A stretch of 64,000 nt of DNA from Carnobacterium pleistocenium FTR1 (GTDB taxonomy: Bacteria > Bacillota > Bacilli > Lactobacillales > Carnobacteriaceae), in contig NZ_JQLQ01000002.1 in assembly GCF_000744285.1 (NCBI RefSeq), forward strand, positions 496,001 through 560,000. Reading direction: 5' to 3'. Of this stretch, positions 1-8,542 are shown piece after piece. A model generated the notes under the pieces. It was not told the origin of the DNA. It did not search any database and saw nothing but the letters and a program-made list of their open reading frames with translations. The position numbers and the translations under genes are program-made. Each line of letters begins with the position of its first letter. Position 1 is the first letter of the stretch.

Positions 1-513
1 ACAAGTACATCTCCAGCTATTATTGAGAAAATTGAAAAGGTTATTGAAAACAAATTCTTCACGTACATTGAAAATGATTTGGAATCCGTCGGTGGCGTTC
101 GTACATTGGTTGAAATCTTGAATTCTGTTGGCAGAAGTACCGAGAAAAATATCATTAGTGTATTGGAAAAAAGACAACCCGAATTGGCTGAGGAAATCAA
201 AGCTAGTCTGTTCACCTTTGAAGACATTATTACGCTTGAAAAAGGCGATGTCCAAAAAGTTCTTAGAGACGTTAATAATGATGACTTGGCATTGGCTCTT
301 AAAGGAGTATCGGATGAAATCAAGAGCTTCATTTATACCAACCTCTCCATTCGTGCAGTTGAGACGCTTAAAGAAGATCTTCAATTTATGGGACCTATTC
401 GCTTATCAGCCGTTGAAGAAGCTCAACAACGTATTGTGACCGTGATTCGTCGCTTAGATGAAAAAGGCGAGATCTACTTGAGAAGAGGCGATCAAGATTC
501 TATTATCTCATAA
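1..513 (+). CDS. fliG: Flagellar motor switch protein FliG, 3' part
   Basis: The reading frame is open from base 1 with no start, so the gene is cut by the window edge and about 170 C-terminal residues are visible. FliG is the rotor protein of the C-ring that interacts with MotA. The visible part ends in the FliG C-terminal domain: a GPIRLSAVEEAQQRI stretch followed by VIRRLDEKGEIYLRRG, typical of the torque helix and tail. The next gene, fliH, probably starts inside its last codons, consistent with the usual fliG-fliH-fliI order. Identity is supported by both sequence and neighbours. Confidence 0.93.
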   Translation, partial: TSTSPAIIEKIEKVIENKFFTYIENDLESVGGVRTLVEILNSVGRSTEKNIISVLEKRQPELAEEIKASLFTFEDIITLEKGDVQKVLRDVNNDDLALALKGVSDEIKSFIYTNLSIRAVETLKEDLQFMGPIRLSAVEEAQQRIVTVIRRLDEKGEIYLRRGDQDSIIS

Positions 514-1249
514 TATCATCAAGCAAGGACAGTCGTTTACTCAAGAAAACCGGTCATTTATCCAAACAGAAATGACTATCGCAAAAATACCAAAAGAAGC
601 AGATCAAGAGCATCTAAGTGGACAACCAGTAATAGAACCTATTGAAGTCATGCAAGCGAAAGTTTTATTAGATGAAACACATGCAAAAAAAAAAGTGATC
701 CTTTCTGAAGCGCAAGAAGAAGCGAAACAACTGAAAGAAAAGGCTGAAAAAAAAGGGTTTGAGGAAGGCATGGCACAAGGATACGAAATGGGCTATGCAG
801 CTGGCATGAAACAAGCTGAAGAAGAAAGCCAGCGCATGAAAGAATCGATCTACAGCATGCTGAATGAAGCCAAAGAAGTGGTTGAGAGTTATTACCAAGC
901 TAAAAAAATCGACTTCATCGAACTTGCGGGGCATATGGCTGAAACCATTGTTCATAAAAGCATTGATGTGTCATCGGATCAAGTGATGGATCTGATCAAA
1001 CCGGTCTTACATCGTTTGAAACGAGAAGATCAATTTATTACGTTGATGGTCAGACCCGAACAAAAAGAGTTGGTTAAAGAAAAGGTAAAAGAGTTTGAAA
1101 AAGAGAACCAAGATATTCGGTTTGCAGTACTGTCAGATAATACCTTAGATAAAAATGGGTGTATCGTTGAAAACGCCCATGCAATCGTTGACCTACAAGT
1201 CAGGAAACAATTAGACTCGATGATAGATGAGATGAAGAATGCGGGGTGA
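497..1249 (+). CDS. fliH: Flagellar export apparatus regulator FliH
   Basis: FliH binds the export ATPase FliI and acts as the peripheral-stalk-like regulator of flagellar type III export. The protein has a Glu/Lys/Gln-rich coiled coil with Gly-spaced residues (KKGFEEGMAQGYEMGYAAGMKQA) and a C-terminal V-ATPase-E-like domain. The first ATG is at 572, but it has no ribosome binding site and would drop the family-typical N-terminus. Upstream in frame lies LLSHNIIKQG, like the LSxIIK start of other FliH proteins, preceded by AAGAGG at 483-488 and an ATT codon at 497. I therefore extend to 497 (250 aa) as a probable non-AUG start. The conservative alternative is 572. It overlaps fliG, and its stop overlaps the fliI ribosome binding site. 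Confidence 0.85.
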   Translation: MLLSHNIIKQGQSFTQENRSFIQTEMTIAKIPKEADQEHLSGQPVIEPIEVMQAKVLLDETHAKKKVILSEAQEEAKQLKEKAEKKGFEEGMAQGYEMGYAAGMKQAEEESQRMKESIYSMLNEAKEVVESYYQAKKIDFIELAGHMAETIVHKSIDVSSDQVMDLIKPVLHRLKREDQFITLMVRPEQKELVKEKVKEFEKENQDIRFAVLSDNTLDKNGCIVENAHAIVDLQVRKQLDSMIDEMKNAG

Positions 1250-1254
1250 TACTA

Positions 1255-2586
1255 ATGTTTGATATTCCTTTTGAAACGTATCATAACCAATTGAATCGGA
1301 AAAGCTATTACTTAAAGATGGGGAAAGTCAGTCAAGTGACGGGTCTGATTATTAAAGTAGAAGGATTAGATGCATTTGTCGGCGAAGTGTGCGAGATATT
1401 GATCAAATCATCTGGTAGAGTGGCGCTGAGTGAGGTCGTTGGTTTCGTGGATGAAATGGTCTTACTGATGCCGCTGGATGAATTAGAAGGCATCGGACCA
1501 GGTTGTTTAGTTAAACCGACGGGCAAAACGCTAAAAGTTGAAATCAGTGAAAAATTGCTTGGCAATACGTTAGATGGTTTAGGTCGACCAATGGATACCT
1601 CTTTGGTAGTAGATGGTGTGTTTTATGATGTCAACCGCAGCTCGCCAAATCCTTTTAAGCGTAAAAAAATCAAAGATGTTATGCCGACAGGGATAAAAGC
1701 GATTGATGGAACATTGACTGTTGGAGAAGGACAACGAATCGGAATCTTTGCAGGTAGTGGGGTCGGAAAAAGTACGTTGTTAGGCATGATGGCGCGCTAC
1801 ATTGAAGCAGACATCATCGTAATTGGACTGATTGGCGAACGTGGCAGAGAAGTGCTGGAATTTATCGAGAAAGATTTAGGCGAAGAAGGCTACCGAAAAT
1901 CAGTTGTCGTTTGTGCAACGTCAGATATGCCTCCGTTGGTCCGCCTAAAAGGGGCAGCTGTAGCGACCACCATTGCTGAGTACTTTCGAGATCAAGGCAA
2001 GAAAGTTGTTTTGATGATGGATTCGGTGACGCGTGTGGCGATGGCCCAACGTGAAATTGGGTTAGCAACTGGCGAGCCACCAACCACTAAAGGGTATACA
2101 CCATCTGTTTTTACAACATTGCCTAAGTTATTAGAACGAAGTGGTATGTCTGAAAATGGTTCGATAACGGCTTTTTATACCGTATTGGTTGAAGGGGATG
2201 ACATGAATGAACCCATCGCCGATTCGGTACGTGGAATCTTGGATGGACATATTGTGTTATCACGAAAAATTGCATCCGAAAACCATTACCCAGCGATTGA
2301 TGTGCAAAATAGCATCAGTCGTTTGATGAAAGACGTTGCAGCTGAAAAACATTCTGCTGCAGCTGGGAAATTAAAAGAAAACATGGCGATTTATGCGGAT
2401 TCGAAAGATCTGATCGATGTAGGAGCTTACCGTAAAGGCAGCAATCCACTAGTTGATCGGGCCGTTCAGTTGAATACACCGATAAAAAGCTTTTTAAAAC
2501 AACGAGTTGATGAGCGGTATGCCTTTGATGAAGTTGTTGACCAATTAAAAACACTCTTTGAAGTACAACAATTTGGTAATCAATAA
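1255..2586 (+). CDS. fliI: Flagellum-specific export ATPase FliI
   Basis: FliI is the F1-beta-like ATPase that energises substrate release at the flagellar type III export gate. The 443-residue protein has the Walker A stretch GIFAGSGVGKST near residue 165, the GLIGERGREVLEF segment, the Walker B VVLMMDSVTR and the TTLPKLLERSG stretch characteristic of the FliI/YscN family. The ATG at 1255 is chosen because GGGGTG at 1243-1248 lies six bases before it. An in-frame GTG at 1246 would sit on top of that site. It is transcribed between fliH and fliJ, the standard FliHIJ module. Confidence 0.96.
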   Translation: MFDIPFETYHNQLNRKSYYLKMGKVSQVTGLIIKVEGLDAFVGEVCEILIKSSGRVALSEVVGFVDEMVLLMPLDELEGIGPGCLVKPTGKTLKVEISEKLLGNTLDGLGRPMDTSLVVDGVFYDVNRSSPNPFKRKKIKDVMPTGIKAIDGTLTVGEGQRIGIFAGSGVGKSTLLGMMARYIEADIIVIGLIGERGREVLEFIEKDLGEEGYRKSVVVCATSDMPPLVRLKGAAVATTIAEYFRDQGKKVVLMMDSVTRVAMAQREIGLATGEPPTTKGYTPSVFTTLPKLLERSGMSENGSITAFYTVLVEGDDMNEPIADSVRGILDGHIVLSRKIASENHYPAIDVQNSISRLMKDVAAEKHSAAAGKLKENMAIYADSKDLIDVGAYRKGSNPLVDRAVQLNTPIKSFLKQRVDERYAFDEVVDQLKTLFEVQQFGNQ

Positions 2587-2605
2587 ATGACTTGGGGTGG
2601 CTGAA

Positions 2606-3040
2606 GTGGCAAACTATAAATTTTCAATGGAAAAAGTTCTCGATTGGCGCTCTGATACCGAAGAAGAAAAGAAAAAAAATCTAGTACAAGTTCAACAGAA
2701 TAAATTGCAACAAGAAACCACCTTACAACGATTAATAGGCGAAAACATAAAAATAAAAAATGACAGTTTAACCACTAGCCGCATCGACGTCTTGCGGCGT
2801 CAAAATTTATACAAAGATATGATCGATGAAAAAATTATTCACCAAAAAAATGTGGTCGGTAAAGCGGTAAAAGAGGTAGAAGTCGCACGTTTGGCCTTAA
2901 TGGAAGCTCATAAAGATCGAAAAGTTATGGAAAAGTTAAAGGAAAAAGAATTTACCTTTATGATGGAACAAGAAAAACAAGATGAACAAAAACAATTAGA
3001 TGAAATGGCGACTTTAAGTTTTGGAAAATCATTCTATTAA
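2606..3040 (+). CDS. fliJ: Flagellar export chaperone FliJ
   Basis: This 144-residue, highly charged, almost entirely helical protein matches FliJ in size, composition and position after fliI. FliJ is the central-stalk-like coiled-coil protein of the export ATPase and a chaperone-escort factor. The N-terminus MANYKFSMEKVLDWR is typical of the family. The GTG at 2606 is preferred, with GGGGTGG at 2594-2600. A GTG at 2597 lies inside that ribosome binding site. No enzymatic motif is expected. Identity rests on length, coiled-coil character and gene order. Confidence 0.88.
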   Translation: MANYKFSMEKVLDWRSDTEEEKKKNLVQVQQNKLQQETTLQRLIGENIKIKNDSLTTSRIDVLRRQNLYKDMIDEKIIHQKNVVGKAVKEVEVARLALMEAHKDRKVMEKLKEKEFTFMMEQEKQDEQKQLDEMATLSFGKSFY

Positions 3041-3094
3041 GATACATAGATACCAGAAAGTGGATCCTATCCATTGAAAGGAGGTGAAATGACA

Positions 3095-4414
3095 ATGAAC
3101 CCAACTCCTGTTTCTCCCATTAGTAATAGTGTCCAACTAAAGCCTAAGTCGCAGCAAAAAGTACGGCCTGAAGAATTTGAAGCACAATTTGCCGGATATT
3201 TAGCAAAAGAAAAGCCTCACACGCTACATAAAGAAAGTACGAATGAAACAGTTGAAGAAGAAAAGACTGAAGACAGTCAAGAAGAACCAACTGAGGAAAA
3301 GCTTACCTCAGATTCACCAGTGCTTTATTTTGGGCCGTTTAACATAAATCAAGAGCAACAACCCATAAAAAGTACGCTGATTAAGAGTGAACAGCTACAA
3401 GTTGAAGTGAACCAACTACTAAATAGTAGTGAACCGGTTTTTGCAGCACAAGTAGCAGTTGAATCGGAAAAGATAGAAGCCTTTGATAAAAAAGAGGACG
3501 GAATGCTGGATACCCAAAAAGCTCAAATAATTAAAAATGTAGATAACCTGTTAGTAAAAAAATCTGATTTGATTGAAGTAAATCAAATTCTAGTGACTGC
3601 AAAAGAAATCAAATTGGGCGCAACGATTTTACCAACTGGACGTTTTTTGACGGCAGAATGGAAAAACGGACAATTGGGTGTCACCCAACTGATCGTTGAA
3701 CCTACTAATTTAGCAGAAGTTTCAATGAATGAAGGTTCAGGTGAAACCGTTCAACCAATTGAATTGAATGGAACAACAAGCGACAATCAGCAGCTAAACT
3801 TAGCTACGATGGAGAGTAAATTGAACTCTTCAGTGGAACCGAGTGTTAAGGATCCCAATTCTCTTATGAAAGATTTAGAAAGCGCAGAACAAGTCGCTGA
3901 AGTAGATAAATCGAGTCAACCGATCCAACAGCAGTCGCTAGTTGAAGCTTTAACGCTCAAGTCATCAAGTGTAGGAGAAACGGTCAAACAAGCGAGTATC
4001 CAGATGGTAAGCGAAGTGATCATCCAAGAAGCTGAATCCCTTTTAAGTGGCAAACAATCGGTTGCACAGGTGACTTTATCGCCTGAAAAACTGGGTGAAG
4101 TGAGAATCACAGTAGAATTGATTGACAACGTGCTGACGACTAAAATTATTGTGGATAATGTTGAAACGAGAGAATTACTGACAACTGGAATGAGTCGGTT
4201 GACGGATAATTTAGACCGCCAAAACATTCGCTTAGAAGAATTAACGATTCAATTGAACGATCATGCAACAGCTGATTCGGCTTCTCAAGAAAGACAGGGA
4301 GAAGGACAGAAGCGGACGTTTGGACAAAAACAAGCAAGAATTTTGGGGAATGAAAGCGAACCGCTGAACTCTGAGGGGAAAACAGATACCGGCAGACTCA
4401 GTATCTTAGTGTGA
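3095..4414 (+). CDS. fliK: Flagellar hook-length control protein FliK
   Basis: The 439-residue protein has a long low-complexity, Glu/Gln/Ser-rich N-terminal region and a conserved C-terminal hook-length domain around residues 325-400 (AQVTLSPEKLGEVRITVEL, then RELLTTGMSRLTDNL). FliK is secreted during hook assembly and switches export specificity when the hook reaches full length. The ATG at 3095 is seven bases from the strong AAAGGAGGTGA at 3077-3087. The in-frame ATG at 3089 is too close. It lies before flgD and flgE, as in other Firmicutes. The N-terminal two thirds are poorly conserved in this family. Confidence 0.9.
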   Translation: MNPTPVSPISNSVQLKPKSQQKVRPEEFEAQFAGYLAKEKPHTLHKESTNETVEEEKTEDSQEEPTEEKLTSDSPVLYFGPFNINQEQQPIKSTLIKSEQLQVEVNQLLNSSEPVFAAQVAVESEKIEAFDKKEDGMLDTQKAQIIKNVDNLLVKKSDLIEVNQILVTAKEIKLGATILPTGRFLTAEWKNGQLGVTQLIVEPTNLAEVSMNEGSGETVQPIELNGTTSDNQQLNLATMESKLNSSVEPSVKDPNSLMKDLESAEQVAEVDKSSQPIQQQSLVEALTLKSSSVGETVKQASIQMVSEVIIQEAESLLSGKQSVAQVTLSPEKLGEVRITVELIDNVLTTKIIVDNVETRELLTTGMSRLTDNLDRQNIRLEELTIQLNDHATADSASQERQGEGQKRTFGQKQARILGNESEPLNSEGKTDTGRLSILV

Positions 4415-4427
4415 GAGGAAGAAGAAA

Positions 4428-4862
4428 ATGGACTTTCCAACTGATTTTATGATGGGATCAATCAATAATAGCACAGCTACGGAAACAAACACGGCAGAAC
4501 TCTCAACAGAAGATTTTCTACAAATCATGGCAGCATCCATAAAAATGCCGTCTATGCCTGGAGAAAGCGGTAGTGGCAGTAGCGGTGGTGGTGAAACAGA
4601 CTATCTAGCTCAATTAGCTCAGTTCAATACGTTGGATCAGTTGACAAGTATGTCAGAAATGATGAATATGAACGTTCTGATGACGCAACAGCAACAAGCT
4701 CTAAGTCTTCTAGGAAAAGAAGTCAAAGTAGCGGGTGCAGAATCAGGTTTTGTCACTGGGACCGTGGATAAGGTTAAATTCGATCAAGGGTACGCGACGA
4801 TCCAAATAGATGGAGCAGATTACGTACTAAATGATATTTTAGAAGTCGGTGACCAGACGTAA
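4428..4862 (+). CDS. flgD: Flagellar hook cap/scaffold protein FlgD
   Basis: FlgD is the hook-assembly scaffold, needed at the tip of the growing hook. The 144-residue protein has the FlgD N-terminal pattern LSTEDFLQIMAASI, then DYLAQLAQFNTLDQLTSMSEM, and a short C-terminal domain with LLGKEVKVAG and GTVDKVKF. The usual NQDPxNPMDN linker is replaced by a Gly/Ser-rich stretch (about residues 42-60), which is unusual. Its stop overlaps the next ATG by one base, suggesting translational coupling. Length fits the short Firmicute FlgD (about 140 aa). Confidence 0.9.
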   Translation: MDFPTDFMMGSINNSTATETNTAELSTEDFLQIMAASIKMPSMPGESGSGSSGGGETDYLAQLAQFNTLDQLTSMSEMMNMNVLMTQQQQALSLLGKEVKVAGAESGFVTGTVDKVKFDQGYATIQIDGADYVLNDILEVGDQT

Positions 4863-5242
4863 TGTCTTTTCGAGTTGAAAGTATGCAAAACCAAACAATA
4901 GCCAACAGTTCCAACCCAATCAATCAACGAATTGATCGAACATTCCGTTCTTTTTTGACAGAATCGCTGCAAGAACCAACGCCTTCTACAGAAATGAAAA
5001 TTTCTAATCATGCCCAAAAACGCATGGAAGAAAGAGGCATTCAGTTGAATCAATCGGACTTAACAACTATCGCAGGTGCAGTAGAAGAGTTGAATCAAAA
5101 GGGATCAAAAAATTCATTGATCGTGTATAAAGAGATGGCATTGATCGCCAGTATTGCTAATCGAACCATTATCACGGCCATGAACACCAATGAAATGGAA
5201 ACCATCACCAATATCGACAGTGTGAAAAAAATAAACGTATAA
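4862..5242 (+). CDS. TIGR02530-type flagellar operon protein
   Basis: A 126-residue soluble protein whose start overlaps the flgD stop (TAATG). It carries the stretch NHAQKRMEERGIQLNQSD and a central LIVYKEMALIASIANRTIITAMN segment. Both are the hallmarks of a small uncharacterised protein found between flgD and flgE in many Firmicutes (TIGR02530/PF12611). No catalytic motif is visible. Its fixed position between the hook cap and hook genes suggests a role in hook assembly or export, but this is inference from context only. Confidence 0.82.
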   Translation: MSFRVESMQNQTIANSSNPINQRIDRTFRSFLTESLQEPTPSTEMKISNHAQKRMEERGIQLNQSDLTTIAGAVEELNQKGSKNSLIVYKEMALIASIANRTIITAMNTNEMETITNIDSVKKINV

Positions 5243-5313
5243 CTAGCTGGACTTAAAAGAGGCTATCATCCCATGGATCGACTGAAGTGGGACAATTGAA
5301 TGGAGGAAAAAAT

Positions 5314-6153
5314 ATGTTAAAATCACTATACTCAGGCGTTACCGGAATGAGAAATATTCAAACGAAAATGGACGTTATTTCAAATAATATTGCCAATGTC
5401 AGTACGACAGGATTTAAAACAGGTAGAGTTCGTTTTGAAGATATGCTGAGTCAAACAAATGTAACGGCACAAGCAAGTACCAATGCTCAACAAGTTGGTT
5501 TAGGGGTTCAAGTTGGATCAATCGATACGGTTATGTCAGGTGGTTCTTTGCAATCAACTGGAAGATCACTTGACTTTGGGATTGAAAATGGCGATAGTTC
5601 ATTTTTCACAGTCAATGATGGAACCAATACTTTCTATACAAGAGACGGCGGATTTTATACGGATCCTGAAGGTGATTTGGTAACTAGTGGGGGCTTAAAC
5701 GTACAAGGATACATGGCAACTAATAACACGGGCACTCTAGGAACAAACCTTGAGGCTATAAATATTCCACAAACCATTGTAGAAGATGGGAACAACCAGT
5801 CATTACAAAGTTACAGCGTAGATAGTAGTGGGCTCGTTGTAGGATCATATAGTGGTGGAGTATCTAGGACAATAGGCCGCATTGCTTTAACGTCATTTTC
5901 TAACCCAGATGGACTAGAAAAAAGTGGTGGAAACTTATATATTGAATCGGCTAACTCAGGTGTTCCAGTAGCAGGGAATCCGGGAGATCCTGGATATGGA
6001 AGTGTGCGTTCTGGGTTTTTAGAAATGTCTAACGTGGATTTAGCGAATGAATTTACGGAAATGATCATTACTAGCAGATCTTACCAAGCAAACTCAAGAA
6101 GTATCACAACTTCTGATACGATGTTGGAAGAATTGATCAATCTAAAAAGATAA
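5314..6153 (+). CDS. flgE: Flagellar hook protein FlgE
   Basis: A 279-residue member of the FlgE/FlgG rod-hook family. The N-terminal motif LYSGVTGMRNIQTKMDVISNNIANVSTTGFK and the C-terminal coiled coil (VDLANEFTEMIITSRSYQANSR) are both present; these pack together in the axial core. The ATG at 5314 has TGGAGG at 5301-5306. It follows flgD, and short FlgE proteins of about 265-280 residues are normal in Firmicutes. An FlgG-like rod role is less likely, because two dedicated rod genes (flhO, flhP) lie further downstream. Confidence 0.9.
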   Translation: MLKSLYSGVTGMRNIQTKMDVISNNIANVSTTGFKTGRVRFEDMLSQTNVTAQASTNAQQVGLGVQVGSIDTVMSGGSLQSTGRSLDFGIENGDSSFFTVNDGTNTFYTRDGGFYTDPEGDLVTSGGLNVQGYMATNNTGTLGTNLEAINIPQTIVEDGNNQSLQSYSVDSSGLVVGSYSGGVSRTIGRIALTSFSNPDGLEKSGGNLYIESANSGVPVAGNPGDPGYGSVRSGFLEMSNVDLANEFTEMIITSRSYQANSRSITTSDTMLEELINLKR

Positions 6154-6167
6154 TTAATTTCTAGGTA

Positions 6168-6199
6168 AGGGGGTTTTTTGGGAATCCAAAAAACCTCCT
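6168..6199. promoter_or_regulatory. Strong hairpin between flgE and flbD
   Basis: Bases 6168-6181 pair with 6186-6199 (14 bp, one G-U pair, four-base loop). No T-run follows in either direction, so it is not a normal intrinsic terminator. It lies about 40 bases before the flbD ATG. Possible roles are an RNA processing or 3'-end stabilising element that sets different mRNA levels for hook genes and for motAB/export genes. Confidence 0.6.
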
Positions 6200-6238
6200 G
6201 TCTTGACTAAAAAACCGAAAATCGAATGGGGTTTAAGT

Positions 6239-6442
6239 ATGATTGCTTTAACAGCTACTTCAGGAAAAGAATTTTATTTGAATTGTGATCTAATTTATCG
6301 GGTAGACCGCACTTTTGACACTATTATCACGTTGACTGATGGTAAAAGCTTACGTGTTACCGAAACAGAAAAGGAAATAGTGGAAAAAATTATTCAATAC
6401 AGAAGAAAAATAAGCAACGGTTTTTCAGAAGGAGAATTATGA
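6239..6442 (+). CDS. flbD: FlbD-family flagellar protein
   Basis: A 67-residue protein with the FlbD/YlzI pattern: MIALTATSGKEFYLN, then DLIYRVDRTFDTIITLTDG and VTETEKEIVEKI. The family is small, found between flgE and motA/fliL in Firmicute flagellar operons, and thought to affect swarming or flagellar function without a settled mechanism. The ATG at 6239 has GGGG at 6228-6231. A TTG at 6203 would add an unrelated leader overlapping the hairpin region. The stop overlaps the motA ATG (ATGA). Confidence 0.85.
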   Translation: MIALTATSGKEFYLNCDLIYRVDRTFDTIITLTDGKSLRVTETEKEIVEKIIQYRRKISNGFSEGEL

Positions 6443-7260
6443 AAAAAAACATTGTACCCATAATCGGTATGATCCTAGGTGTCGGGTTGATTGTTTGGTC
6501 GATTACGTCTAGTGGTGATATTTCCAGTTTTGTCGATGCACCTTCGCTTGTGATCACGCTTGGTGGTTCCTTTAGTGCAATTTTAATCAGTTTTCCATTG
6601 AAATCAATCAAAACTTTGCCGTCTATTCTAAAAACGATAGTGCTTGACCCGAATCCTGATTATGCTAAGTTGATTGAATCGTTTATAGCATTGTCTAGAA
6701 AGGCTAGAAGTGAAGGGATTTTAGCGATTGAAGCAGATATCGAGGATCAAGACAACGAATTGATGATAAGTGGACTGCAAATGGTTGTCGATGGATTAGA
6801 ACCAGAAGTAATCAGAGATATAATGGAAATCACAACTGAAAATATTGAAAAAAGGCATAGTATTGGACAAGATATCTTTTTGAAATGGGGCGAAATGGCT
6901 CCAGCATATGGAATGATTGGAACTCTGATTGGTTTAGTTATTATGTTGGGAGAATTAAATGACCCTAGTACGATTGGTGTAGGTATGGCAACGGCGCTGA
7001 TCACAACTTTTTATGGAAGTTTTTTAGCAAATTTGGTTTTCTTGCCGATCGCTAGTAATTTAAAAATGCAAACAACTGAAGAAATGAAATTCTGTGAAAT
7101 GATTGTAGAAGGCGTACTATCTTTGCAAGCAGGAGAAAATCCACGTGTCATTGAACAAAAATTAAAAAGTTACTTGCCTTTTGAAAGCAAAGAAGAAGTG
7201 ATTAAATCAGCGATGAAAGCAGCAGATAAGCTTCAAAAAGAGGAAGAAAACTATGGCTAG
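6439..7260 (+). CDS. motA: Flagellar stator protein MotA (first copy)
   Basis: MotA forms, with MotB, the ion channel and torque-generating stator around the rotor. The 273-residue protein has four membrane segments (about residues 5-20, 30-50, 150-170 and 185-205) and a cytoplasmic loop rich in charge that contacts FliG. The MotA signature APAYGMIGTLIGL before the third segment contains the conserved proline. Its end overlaps motB by eight bases. This pair is embedded in the main operon. A second motA-motB pair occurs at 59015. Confidence 0.95.
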   Translation: MKKNIVPIIGMILGVGLIVWSITSSGDISSFVDAPSLVITLGGSFSAILISFPLKSIKTLPSILKTIVLDPNPDYAKLIESFIALSRKARSEGILAIEADIEDQDNELMISGLQMVVDGLEPEVIRDIMEITTENIEKRHSIGQDIFLKWGEMAPAYGMIGTLIGLVIMLGELNDPSTIGVGMATALITTFYGSFLANLVFLPIASNLKMQTTEEMKFCEMIVEGVLSLQAGENPRVIEQKLKSYLPFESKEEVIKSAMKAADKLQKEEENYG

Positions 7261-7996
7261 AAGACGGAAAAAGAAAGAAACTACTGATAGCTCTAGTGGA
7301 GGGGGTTGGATAACAACTTTTGCGGATTTGATGTCGTTATTGCTGACATTTTTTATCCTCCTCTATTCTATGTCAAGTGTCAGTTTAGAAAAATTTCAAG
7401 AAGCATCCAATTCGATTCAATCAGCCTTTAATGGTGGAGATTCTGTAATCGAAGGAAGTACAGTAACAGATACAGAAACAGAAACTGAGCCAAGCGAAGA
7501 TATTATAGCAGTACCAAGTGAAGATGCCATTGATCCAGAATTAATCAAAATGTATGACGAAGTTGTTGAATTCTTAGAAACAAAAGATATGACAGCTCAA
7601 GCAAGTGTTAAATACGATCAAGATGGAATTTATGTAAACATTCAAGAATCTATTTTATTTGGAAGTGGAAGTGCAATTATCGCTGATTCTGGAAAGAATA
7701 CATTAAATAATTTAGGTGAGTTGATCCAACAATTCGAAAATGATGTCGTAATAGAAGGTTATACGGACAATGTTCCAATGAACAATGCTAATTTTAGCAG
7801 CAACTGGGAATTATCTACCAGTAGAGCTTTGTCCGTTTTACGATATTTAAGTGAAGAGCGAAGCGTTACTCCTACAAGGTTATCAGCTAAAGGATATGGG
7901 GAATATCACCCATCTGTTCCAAATAATTCAGATGAAAATAGAGCGAAAAATAGGAAAGTAAACATTGTACTCGTTTATGATCAGCAGGAGGAGTAA
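7253..7996 (+). CDS. motB: Flagellar stator protein MotB (first copy)
   Basis: A 247-residue stator protein with a basic N-terminus, one membrane helix carrying the ion-binding aspartate (FADLMSLLLTFF, D25) and a C-terminal OmpA-like peptidoglycan-binding domain (VVIEGYTDNVPM, then NWELSTSRALSVLRYL and NRKVNIVLVY). An acidic Thr/Glu linker (about residues 68-95) separates them. The residue seven places after the aspartate is Thr here but Ile in the second MotB. Ion specificity (H+ or Na+) cannot be called from sequence. Overlaps motA and lies seven bases before fliL. Confidence 0.95.
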   Translation: MARRRKKKETTDSSSGGGWITTFADLMSLLLTFFILLYSMSSVSLEKFQEASNSIQSAFNGGDSVIEGSTVTDTETETEPSEDIIAVPSEDAIDPELIKMYDEVVEFLETKDMTAQASVKYDQDGIYVNIQESILFGSGSAIIADSGKNTLNNLGELIQQFENDVVIEGYTDNVPMNNANFSSNWELSTSRALSVLRYLSEERSVTPTRLSAKGYGEYHPSVPNNSDENRAKNRKVNIVLVYDQQEE

Positions 7997-8002
7997 ATAC
8001 AG

Positions 8003-8515
8003 ATGGCAGCTGAACAAACTAAAACGACAAAGAAAACAAAAGTGGCTAAAGGAACTAAGGGTACTAAAGGAACTAAAAGCAAGAAAAAAAGGTTATGGGC
8101 TACTATTGTTCTTATTGTAATAGTAATTATAGGAGTCATCAGTTATGGTTTGATTTCTGGTAAGACACAGGTAATTATTTCAGATTTATTTAAAGAAGAA
8201 ATTATAGAAACTACCGTTCCATTAGAAGAATTCTTAATCAATTTGGACTCTGGTACATCGGTTAAAAAGAACTTTTTGAAAATCGAGCTTTCAGTACACA
8301 GTTCAACAGAAGGCGCTGAGGAAAAATTAACTGCTGAAATGGCTCAAATTCGAGATTCAGTTATTTCAGTTTTGCGTAAAAAAACAGAAGACACCGTTTT
8401 TGAAGAAGAAGACACTAAATTACTGATTAAAAAAGAATTGATAGCTGCTATTAATACTAAAATAGATGAAGAACTGGTGGATGATATTTTCATCACAAAT
8501 ATTGTCACGCAATAA
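8003..8515 (+). CDS. fliL: Flagellar basal body-associated protein FliL
   Basis: A 170-residue bitopic membrane protein with a Lys/Thr-rich cytoplasmic head containing a short GTK repeat (about residues 17-25), one membrane helix (about 31-52) and a periplasmic-type FliL domain ending in IDEELVDDIFITNIVTQ. FliL surrounds the stator and supports torque under load. It follows motB directly. In Bacillus subtilis fliL is followed by fliM, fliY and cheY. Here fliO comes next. Confidence 0.9.
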   Translation: MAAEQTKTTKKTKVAKGTKGTKGTKSKKKRLWATIVLIVIVIIGVISYGLISGKTQVIISDLFKEEIIETTVPLEEFLINLDSGTSVKKNFLKIELSVHSSTEGAEEKLTAEMAQIRDSVISVLRKKTEDTVFEEEDTKLLIKKELIAAINTKIDEELVDDIFITNIVTQ

Positions 8516-8542
8516 GATTAGACGAGAAGGAGAAATAGAAAA

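Noticed and set aside
128-439. Second plus-strand open frame inside fliG
   Set aside because: Out-of-frame shadow of the well-recognised FliG sequence.
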